Part shown: positions 57,613-64,000 of the stretch, piece by piece
Layout of the letters: every line of letters starts with the position of its first letter
Numbering within the stretch: the first letter of the stretch is position 1
NCBI GenBank assembly: GCA_037445025.1
Contig: JBBILI010000018.1
Span: 1-64,000 of the forward strand
Direction: 5' to 3'
Source: CAIQQQ01 sp037445025
GTDB taxonomy: Bacteria > Pseudomonadota > Alphaproteobacteria > Acetobacterales > Acetobacteraceae
Length of the DNA stretch: 64,000 bases
The notes under the pieces: generated by a model
The model's input: the letters and a program-made list of their open reading frames with translations, nothing else
Database searches by the model: none
Told to the model about the DNA's origin: nothing
Made by a program: the position numbers and the translations under genes

Positions 57613-58941
57613 CTACGCCCCCGCGATGGTCAACCCCTCAACGCGAATCGTCGGCGCATCCGTGCCGCGCCGGAACACCAGATCGTTGGCCGGCACCAGC
57701 GTCGCGAACATCTCAAGCCCGTTGCCCGCGATGGTGATCTCCGCCACCGGCTCGGCCAGCGCGCCGTTGCGGATCATGAACCCGGCTGCCCCGCGGCTGT
57801 AGTCGCCGGTGACGCTGTTCATACCGCCACCAAGCAGCTCGGTGACATAAAGCCCCTCCACGATATCCGCCATCAGCTCGGCCGGGGACAGCGCACCCGG
57901 CGCCATGAACAGGTTGGTCCCCGAGGGCGAAGGCGGCCCGCTGGTGCCGCGGCTGGCATGGCCGGTGGAGGCGAGGCCGAGCTGGCGGGCGGTGCGGCTG
58001 TCGAGCAGCCAGGTGGTCAGCATCCCGTCCTCGACCAGATTGCGCCGGCGCGTCGGCACGCCCTCGCCGTCGAACGCCTTGGAGCGCAGGCCGCGCACCC
58101 GGCGCGGATCGTCGGTGATGGTGATGCCGGGGGCGAACACACGCTGGCCCATGCGGTCCTTCAGCAGCGACGTGCCACGGGCCACGCTGGCACCGTTGAT
58201 CATGCCGGTGAAAGCGGAGATGAGGCTGGAGGACACGCGCGGGTCGAACACCACCGGCCGCCGCCCCGTCGTCGGCCGCGTCGGGTTCAATCGGGCCAGG
58301 GCGCGCTGGGCTGCGGAGCGGCCGATCGCCTCGGCATCCTCCAGATCGGCCAGATGCACGGTGCTGGAATAGTCATAGTCCCGCTGCATGTCGGTGCCGC
58401 TGCCGGCCAGGGCGACCGCCGAGATCGAGTGGCTGCTGCGCAGGGTGCGCCCGGCAAATCCGGCCGAGGTCACCAGAATGATCTCGGTGCGGGAGAACCC
58501 GGCCTCGCCGCCCTCGGTGTTGGTGATCCCTTCTGTTCCACGTGCAACACTTTCCGCGATTTCGGCGCGTTCGATCAGCGCTTCGGCACTGGGCTCCTGG
58601 CCATCATCCAGTTCGAGGTCGATATCCTCCGGCGGGGCCATCAGCTCGGCGAGGCCGAGGAACCGGTCCTCCGGCACCACCCGCGCCATCGCCACCGCCC
58701 GTTCGGCCAGCTGCTGGAACCCCGCGGGATCGACGCTGGTGGCCGAGACGATGGCGGATTGCTGGCCCACGAACACCCGCAGGCCGAGATCCTGGCCTTC
58801 CGCGCGTTCCAGCTGCTCGGTCTGCCCACCACGCCGCGCGACGGAAAGGGAGGTGCCGGCCACCAGCACGGCATCGGCAGCATCGGCACCGGCGGCCTTG
58901 GCGCGGGCGATCAGGTCGGCCAGGAGGGAAAGATTGTCCAT
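57613..58941 (-). CDS. pmbA: TldE/PmbA family metallopeptidase subunit
   Basis: A 442-residue protein of the TldD/TldE system, which degrades unfolded peptides and matures some RiPPs. Typical segments are RRGGQTEQLERAEGQDLGLR, PVVFDPRVSSSLISAFTGMI and the C-terminal GGGMNSVTGDYSRGAAGFMI. It lacks the zinc HExxxH of TldD, as expected for TldE. It starts 3 nt after the M16 peptidase gene. tldD is not in the window. Confidence 0.93.
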   Translation of the reverse strand: MDNLSLLADLIARAKAAGADAADAVLVAGTSLSVARRGGQTEQLERAEGQDLGLRVFVGQQSAIVSATSVDPAGFQQLAERAVAMARVVPEDRFLGLAELMAPPEDIDLELDDGQEPSAEALIERAEIAESVARGTEGITNTEGGEAGFSRTEIILVTSAGFAGRTLRSSHSISAVALAGSGTDMQRDYDYSSTVHLADLEDAEAIGRSAAQRALARLNPTRPTTGRRPVVFDPRVSSSLISAFTGMINGASVARGTSLLKDRMGQRVFAPGITITDDPRRVRGLRSKAFDGEGVPTRRRNLVEDGMLTTWLLDSRTARQLGLASTGHASRGTSGPPSPSGTNLFMAPGALSPAELMADIVEGLYVTELLGGGMNSVTGDYSRGAAGFMIRNGALAEPVAEITIAGNGLEMFATLVPANDLVFRRGTDAPTIRVEGLTIAGA

Positions 58942-58944
58942 CGC

Positions 58945-60210
58945 TCAGGCCGCCAGAAGCTGGGTGATGGCGGACAGGCCGGGCACCAGATCGGCCGGGC
59001 CCATGGCGGCGAGGGTGGGTTTGGCGCGGAAGATCTGCTGGGCGGCGCGCTCCACGTCCTGCACGGTCACGGCCTCGATGCGGGCGACGGTCTCGGCGGT
59101 GGGGATGACGCGACCAAACACCTGGATGTGCCGGGCCAGCTGCTCGCAGCGGCTGCCGGTGCTCTCCAGCGACATCAGCAGACCCGCCTTCACCTGAGCG
59201 CGGGCGCGGGACAGCTCCACCTGGGTGACCTCGCGCTGCACCTTGTGCAGCTCGTCCAGCGTCACCGGGATCAGCTCCGCCGCCTCGCTTTCGCCGGTGC
59301 CGGCATAGATGCCGAACATGCCGCTGTCCATGTAAGGCGAGGCAAAGGCGTAGATGGAATAGACCAGCCCGCGCTTCTCGCGCACCTCCTGGAACAGCCG
59401 CGAGGACATGCCCCCGCCCAGCAGGGTGGCGAGCAGCATGGTGGGATAATACTCCGGCGTGCCGTAGCCGACGGCGGGGAAGCCCAGCACCACATGCACC
59501 TGATCGAGATCACGGTTCTCGCGGAACTCGCCGCCGCCGTAGAGCCCGGGCAGCGTGGCGGGGGCCGGGGTGGTCGGCAGATCGGCGAAATGCCGCTGCA
59601 CCAGATCGAGGACATGGTCGTGATCGAGGTTGCCGGCGGCGGCGACGACGGTGTTCGCGGCGGTGTACTGCCGCTTCATGTAGCCGGTCAGCGTATCGCG
59701 CCGCATGGCGCGGATGAGGGTCTCGGTGCCCAGCACCGGCCGGCCCATCGGCTGGGACGGGTAGGCCGCCTCCTGGAAATGATCGAAAATGATGTCATCC
59801 GGCGTGTCGTTGGCCTGGCCGATCTCCTGCAGGATCACCCCGCGCTCGCGCTCGATCTCCGCCGTGTCGAACACCGAGTGCGTCAGGATGTCGCCGATGA
59901 TGTCGGCCCCCAGCGCCGTGTCCTCCTTCAGCAGCTTGACGTAGTATGCGGTCTGCTCACGGGCGGTGTAGGCGTTGATATGCCCGCCGACGGCCTCGAT
60001 CTCCTCGGCGATGCCGACGGCGGAGCGGCGCTCGGTGCCCTTGAAGGCCATGTGTTCGAGGAAATGCGACACGCCATTCTCCTCGGCCGTTTCATGGCGG
60101 GTGCCGGAGGCGACATAGGCGCCGAAGGAGACGGTCTCCACCCGGTCCATCCGCTCGCTGACCACGGTGAGGCCGGAGGGAAGCTTGGTCACGCGGATGG
60201 CGTCGGTCAT
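58945..60210 (-). CDS. M16 family zinc peptidase (processing peptidase-like)
   Basis: A 421-residue protease with the inverted zinc motif His49-X-X-Glu52-His53 in GVSHFLEHMAFKGT. It resembles the mitochondrial processing peptidase beta subunit and Rickettsia-type homologues. The C-terminal half lacks the motif, as usual. Its ATG overlaps the thrC stop by 4 nt, a common arrangement in alphaproteobacteria. No signal peptide is seen. Confidence 0.93.
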   Translation of the reverse strand: MTDAIRVTKLPSGLTVVSERMDRVETVSFGAYVASGTRHETAEENGVSHFLEHMAFKGTERRSAVGIAEEIEAVGGHINAYTAREQTAYYVKLLKEDTALGADIIGDILTHSVFDTAEIERERGVILQEIGQANDTPDDIIFDHFQEAAYPSQPMGRPVLGTETLIRAMRRDTLTGYMKRQYTAANTVVAAAGNLDHDHVLDLVQRHFADLPTTPAPATLPGLYGGGEFRENRDLDQVHVVLGFPAVGYGTPEYYPTMLLATLLGGGMSSRLFQEVREKRGLVYSIYAFASPYMDSGMFGIYAGTGESEAAELIPVTLDELHKVQREVTQVELSRARAQVKAGLLMSLESTGSRCEQLARHIQVFGRVIPTAETVARIEAVTVQDVERAAQQIFRAKPTLAAMGPADLVPGLSAITQLLAA

Positions 60211-61607
60211 GCGGCATTCCTTGAAACGAGGGCACGCACCCGGGCCTCGATGGCGGCGAGGTCGGCGGGCACGCGGATAAATGTCTCTTCTCGTTCATAT
60301 AGGTCGGCGAGGTGCGCGGGGAGAGGGGGTCTGCTGCCTGTCGCCTGCTCCATCGCATCGGGAAACTTCGCCGGATGGGCGGTGGCCATGGCGATGATGG
60401 GGGTGCCAGGCTGGTGGCAGGCCCGCGCAGCCTCGATGCCGATGATGGAATGCGGATCGGCGACGTAGCCGGTGGCGGCTTCGAGGGCGCGGATGGCATC
60501 GATGGTGCCGTCATCGCCCAGGCGCCAGCCGCGGAACAGGGCGGTGGCCCGGCGCCAGGCGGTGTCATCGACCGGCATGTGGCCGGTGGCGCGGAAGTCG
60601 GTCATGGTCTTCGCCGTGGTCGCCCCGTCCCGGCCCTGCAGCTCGAACAGCAGACGTTCGAAGTTGGAGCTCACCTGGATGTCCATGCTCGGCGACAGGC
60701 TGGGCTCGACGGCGCGGACCGACATGTCGTTGGCATCGAGGAAGCGGGGCAGAATGTCGTTGCGGTTGCTGGCGACGACGAGCTGGCGAATCGGCAGGCC
60801 CATGCGTGAGGCCGCGTAGGCGGCGAGCACGTTGCCGAAATTGCCGGTGGGAACGGCGAACGACACCGCGCGGTCCGGCGCGCCCAGCGCCAGGGCGGCA
60901 GCGACGTAATAGGGAATCTGGCCGAGAATGCGCGCCCAGTTGATGGAGTTGACGGCGGAGAGGTGCATCTCGGTGCGGAACGGCGTGTCGTTGAACATCG
61001 CCTTCACTAGGTCCTGACAGTCATCGAACGTGCCAGCGACGGCGAGGTTCTCGACATTGGCGGCGTGCACGGTGGTCATCTGCCGGCGCTGCACCTCGGA
61101 GGTGCGGCCGTCGGGGTGGAGAATGACGATATCGATCCGGTCACGTCCCGCGCAGGCCTCGATGGCGGCGGAACCGGTATCGCCGGAGGTGGCGCCGACG
61201 ATGGTGACGCGCTGGTTGCGTTCCGTCAGCACATGGTCGAACAGCCGGCCGAGCAGCTGCATCGCCATGTCCTTGAAGGCCAAGGTCGGGCCGTGGAACA
61301 GCTCCATGGTCCACAGCTCGGGACCGAGCTGGACCATGGGCACGATGGCGGGGTGGGCGAAGCCTGCGTAGGACTCGGTGGTCAGCCGAAGCAGCGTGTC
61401 GTAGGCGATGCTCTCGGCCATGAACGGGTGGATGACGCGGGCGGCCAGCTCCGAATACGGCAGACCCCGCAGTGCGCGCCATTCCTCCGGGGTTCGTGTC
61501 GGCCATGATTCCGGCACAAACAACCCGCCATCCTCGGCAAGTCCCGCGAGCAGGACGCCGGCGAAATGGCGCGGGGCGGCGGTGCCGCGTGTCGAGATGT
61601 AGCGCAT
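60207..61607 (-). CDS. thrC: Threonine synthase
   Basis: A 466-residue PLP enzyme making threonine from O-phosphohomoserine. Lys112 in GPTLAFKDMAMQLLG binds PLP; GATSGDTGSAAIEAC binds its phosphate. The N-terminal MRYISTRG is the normal start; upstream residues from an earlier codon do not fit. The first gene of the thrC-M16-pmbA row. Confidence 0.96.
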   Translation of the reverse strand: MRYISTRGTAAPRHFAGVLLAGLAEDGGLFVPESWPTRTPEEWRALRGLPYSELAARVIHPFMAESIAYDTLLRLTTESYAGFAHPAIVPMVQLGPELWTMELFHGPTLAFKDMAMQLLGRLFDHVLTERNQRVTIVGATSGDTGSAAIEACAGRDRIDIVILHPDGRTSEVQRRQMTTVHAANVENLAVAGTFDDCQDLVKAMFNDTPFRTEMHLSAVNSINWARILGQIPYYVAAALALGAPDRAVSFAVPTGNFGNVLAAYAASRMGLPIRQLVVASNRNDILPRFLDANDMSVRAVEPSLSPSMDIQVSSNFERLLFELQGRDGATTAKTMTDFRATGHMPVDDTAWRRATALFRGWRLGDDGTIDAIRALEAATGYVADPHSIIGIEAARACHQPGTPIIAMATAHPAKFPDAMEQATGSRPPLPAHLADLYEREETFIRVPADLAAIEARVRALVSRNAA

Positions 61608-61666
61608 CGGAAGGGCCTGTCTGCCGGGGAAACGGGCGCCAGTGATGAGCCAGGGACGGGTTTCAA

Positions 61667-62005
61667 TCAATGGGGCGGATCACGGAGCAGCACCTGTTCG
61701 CGCAGCCGCGTGTCGACATCCTGTCCGCCGTGAAAGATGCCGTGGATGACCACCCTCTCGTGCTCTGCTTCGATTGAATATGCCGTGATGACGCGGCGGG
61801 CGAAGGTATTGGTCCGGAGATTGGGCCGGATATCATCACGGCGCCTGCCGCGCTCCGGAAAGGTTGAAAGCGACCGACAGTCCGCCAGAAGAGATCCAAC
61901 AAAAGCGTCTGCTTTCTCGGTTCCGGCATTTTCCTTGATGTAGTGGTAGAGAATGGCGACCTGGTTGAGCGCGGAAGGTGAAAACACCACCGCATAGCGT
62001 CTCAT
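61667..62005 (-). CDS. parE: ParE/RelE-family toxin
   Basis: A 112-residue toxin. ALNQVAILYHYIKENAGTEK forms the N-terminal helices and FPERGRRRDDIRPNLRTNTF is a ParE-type signature; VVIHGIFHGGQDVDTRL ends the fold. ParE toxins poison DNA gyrase. Its start overlaps the antitoxin stop by 4 nt, so the antitoxin is translated first. Confidence 0.87.
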   Translation of the reverse strand: MRRYAVVFSPSALNQVAILYHYIKENAGTEKADAFVGSLLADCRSLSTFPERGRRRDDIRPNLRTNTFARRVITAYSIEAEHERVVIHGIFHGGQDVDTRLREQVLLRDPPH

Positions 62006-62289
62006 GGATGGGCGAGCCTCGGCTTCTGATCACCTGCCAGAACGCGTACGCGATCGAGGATTTCATCGACCGGTATGGCGTTGCCGGGGTCGGCCTGATA
62101 CGCGTCATAGCTGGCGGTCACGGAGTCACGCAGCCAATGTTCCATGGCTCGATCACGCGCCAAAAGGGCCAGCAGGCCATCGTGGATCATGTCGCTCTCA
62201 TTGTCGTATTCGCCGGACTGAACCTTGGCCACAACCAATGCGGCGAGTTCATCAGGCAGGGTGATGGTCAGCGAGCTTGTGTTGGTCAT
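62002..62289 (-). CDS. parD: ParD-type antitoxin
   Basis: A 95-residue ribbon-helix-helix antitoxin. The strand SSLTITLPDELAALV and the helix KVQSGEYDNESDMIHDGLLA form the DNA-binding half; the acidic C-terminus wraps the toxin. The ATG at 62289 has a perfect AGGAGG 9 nt upstream. A palindrome lies in the promoter. Confidence 0.87.
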   Translation of the reverse strand: MTNTSSLTITLPDELAALVVAKVQSGEYDNESDMIHDGLLALLARDRAMEHWLRDSVTASYDAYQADPGNAIPVDEILDRVRVLAGDQKPRLAHP

Positions 62290-62308
62290 CGCGAGCCTCC
62301 TGTCATCC

Positions 62309-62340
62309 GTTATCGTGGATAATGTCCGGCGATCGATAAC
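62309..62340 (-). promoter_or_regulatory. Candidate ParD operator/promoter
   Basis: GTTATCG and CGATAAC form an inverted repeat 18 nt apart, 20-51 nt upstream of the antitoxin start. The minus strand reads CATTATCC in between, a possible -10. Autorepression by the toxin-antitoxin complex is usual for the family; the site is inferred. Confidence 0.4.
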
Positions 62341-62493
62341 AGATCCAGGATCATCGACCGTCTCCAACGACCCAAGGATCTATTCGGCACATGTGCATCG
62401 CACCGACCATGTTGAAGGCACATAAAGCGAAATGACGTCCGTCGCACGGAACTTTTCAACAATCGCGTTGTCCGTCGCCGCCGTCGAGCCGAT

Positions 62494-62531
62494 TCGTAGC
62501 CCGCATCGCCCAAGCACGATGCGGGCTACGA
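62494..62531. terminator. Hairpin at the 3' end of the M32 carboxypeptidase gene
   Basis: Arms TCGTAGCCCGCATCG and complement around CCCAAGCA. The right arm covers the last codons and stop of the M32 gene. No T-run. A REP-like repeat or 3'-end structure. Confidence 0.5.
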
Positions 62532-64000
62532 CAGATAGCGCTGTGCGAGATGCGCCTGGAAATCACGCGGGTCCAACGGCTTCCCCGTCGCCTGGCGCAG
62601 CAGCTCGTTGAACCCGTACAGGCTCCCCATGCCGTGCACCTTCGCCCGCAGCCAGCCGAGCAGCGGCGTGAGATCGCCCTGCCCCAGCGCCTCGTCCAGC
62701 CCCGTCACCTCCGCCCGCGCGGCCGCCATCAGCTGGGCCGCGGCCATGGCGCCAAGGGAATAACACGGGAAATAGCCGACCAGGCCGCAATACCAGTGAA
62801 TGTCCTGCAGCACGCCCAGCGAGTCATCGGGCGGGGTGATGCCGAGCAGGTCCTGCAGGCCCTCGTTCCAGGCGCCGGGCAGGTCGGCGGCCAGAAGGTC
62901 GCCGGACAGCAGCGCCTGCTCCAGGCGGAAGCGGAGGATGACGTGGGCGGGATAGGTCATCTCATCCGCATCGACCCGGATGAACCCGCGTTCGACATGG
63001 CGCATGACGCGGCCGAGGTTTTCCGGGGCATAGGGGGCTGCGTCACCCCCGAAGGTCGCGTGCAGCTGCGGGCCGAGCCAGGACAGGTAGGCGTCGGAAC
63101 GGCAGGCCTGCATCTCCACGATCAGCGACTGGCTTTCGTGCGCCGCCATCCCGGCCGCCTCGCCCACGGGCTGGCGGGCATAGGCGGCAGGCAGGCCGCG
63201 TTCATACAAGGCATGACCGGTCTCGTGCATCACGCCCATCAGGGATTGCGCGAAGCTGTCGGTGCGGTAGCGGGTGGTGATGCGCACATCGGTGGGCGTG
63301 CCGCCGCAGAACGGGTGGGTGGAACGGTCGAGCCGGGAGTGTTCCGCTTCCAGGCCAGCATTGTGGGAGAGCCTGCAGCACAGCGCCTCCTGCACCGCCT
63401 CAGCGAAGGGGCCCTGCGGCTGCAGGGCGGGGCCGCGTGCGGCCTGGATCGCCTCAGCCCGCGGCAGCGCGTCGGACAGGAACGACGCGTAGTCGGCGAA
63501 CACCGGCTCCACGTCGGCGGCGGTGATGCCGCGCTGATAGCCGTCCATCAGCGCATCGTAGGGTCGCAAGTTCAGCGCCGGCGCCAGGGCGTACGCCTGT
63601 TCACGGACGAGGCCCAGCAGTTCGGTGAGGGCGGGCTGCACGGCGGGGAAATCCCTGGCGGCGCGGGCCTCGCGCCAGATCATCTCGCAGCTGGAGCTGG
63701 CGCGGGTGAGGGCTTCCACGAGATCGCCCGGCACGGCGGTGGCGCGGGTGTAGCCGTGGCGCAGCAGGCGGAGATTGGCGCGCTCCCATTCGCCCTCGGG
63801 CGGGGCGGCTTCGGCTGCGGCGAGATCGTCGGCCACCTCAGGGGCGGTCGCGAGGCCGTGGGCGAGGCCGGCGAGCACGGCGAGCTGGTCGCCGCGCGCC
63901 GCAGCACCGCCGGTGGGCATCATCGCACTCGCATCCCAGTTCAGCACCGCGGCGGCCTCGTTGATCGTGGCGATGCGGGCGGCGCGCGCGGTCAGGCGAT
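62526..64000 (-). CDS. Carboxypeptidase M32 (Taq family), 5' end beyond the window
   Basis: The frame is open to the window edge, so the start is missing. About 490 residues are visible, close to the normal length of about 500. The zinc motif is HETGHALYERG; GMAAHESQSLIVEMQ carries the third ligand. The N-terminal part present reads ARIATINEAAAVLNWD, a typical M32 start region, so only some 10-20 residues are lacking. It removes C-terminal residues from peptides in the cytosol. Confidence 0.93.
   Translation of the reverse strand, partial: RLTARAARIATINEAAAVLNWDASAMMPTGGAAARGDQLAVLAGLAHGLATAPEVADDLAAAEAAPPEGEWERANLRLLRHGYTRATAVPGDLVEALTRASSSCEMIWREARAARDFPAVQPALTELLGLVREQAYALAPALNLRPYDALMDGYQRGITAADVEPVFADYASFLSDALPRAEAIQAARGPALQPQGPFAEAVQEALCCRLSHNAGLEAEHSRLDRSTHPFCGGTPTDVRITTRYRTDSFAQSLMGVMHETGHALYERGLPAAYARQPVGEAAGMAAHESQSLIVEMQACRSDAYLSWLGPQLHATFGGDAAPYAPENLGRVMRHVERGFIRVDADEMTYPAHVILRFRLEQALLSGDLLAADLPGAWNEGLQDLLGITPPDDSLGVLQDIHWYCGLVGYFPCYSLGAMAAAQLMAAARAEVTGLDEALGQGDLTPLLGWLRAKVHGMGSLYGFNELLRQATGKPLDPRDFQAHLAQRYLS

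Overview
This 64 kb window is GC-rich, densely coded chromosomal DNA from an alphaproteobacterium, most likely of the Acetobacteraceae (Rhodospirillales/Acetobacterales). The pointers are a SAM-II riboswitch ahead of metZ followed by apaG, an F0 ATP synthase operon with separate b' and b subunits (atpI-B-E-F'-F), a Suv3-like helicase / S4 protein / seven-iron ferredoxin / CarD block, an MbfA-type membrane ferritin, secA next to a parvulin and argJ, and many AT-rich paired hairpins between genes. The family-level assignment is inference; no rRNA gene is present to confirm it.

Layout. 1-127: left edge of an IS1182-type insertion sequence. 185-4434: a beta-keto acid cleavage enzyme with a Dpp-like substrate-binding protein and two permeases but no ATPase genes. 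4488-6516: a degenerate GAF-GGDEF protein, hairpin repeats and a left-handed beta-helix acyltransferase. 6752-10129: the complete dTDP-L-rhamnose operon rfbBACD with overlapping genes. 10095-13883: an RluA-type pseudouridine synthase, a BrnT toxin with an HTH antitoxin, a SpoU methyltransferase, a 2-hydroxyacid dehydrogenase and LolA. 13998-18553: a class I glutamine amidotransferase-like hydrolase, paaG-paaI-paaK and an M19 dipeptidase. 18676-24269: mbfA with cytochrome b561, DadA, a CBS protein, a MarR regulator and an M17 aminopeptidase. 24600-35090: htpG, the helicase-to-CarD block, rplY-pth-ychF and a methyltransferase-like/GT61 pair. 35196-41531: thioredoxin/CcdA-like pair, argJ, parvulin, secA. 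41620-51498: tartrate dehydrogenase-like and DapA-like pair, tRNA-Gly, SAM-II/metZ/apaG/folE, copper proteins, greB-purC, an ABC exporter, a DUF3830 protein. 51720-53899: an orphan protein and a class III aminotransferase. 54026-56520: the F0 ATP synthase operon. 56654-64000: a Tim44-like protein, TldE/PmbA, M16 peptidase, thrC, a ParDE pair and an M32 carboxypeptidase cut by the window end.

Most of this is conserved chromosomal backbone: amino acid, nucleotide and cofactor synthesis, translation, secretion and ATP synthesis. The accessory layer is small: one IS end, two toxin-antitoxin pairs, one orphan gene and several families of palindromic repeats. The repeats are the most unusual content. 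Fourteen AT-rich hairpins at nine loci sit almost exclusively at gene 3' ends. Three perfect CAACGG/CCGTTG hairpins form a second family. Two long inverted repeats have transition mismatches that all become G-U pairs in minus-strand RNA. Other points of interest are a mbfA-cytochrome b561 gene pair, a CcdA-like gene with no standard start codon before its first essential cysteine, a BrnT toxin paired with an HTH protein, and a GT61/methyltransferase-like pair translationally coupled to ychF. No prophage, CRISPR array or clear defence island is visible.
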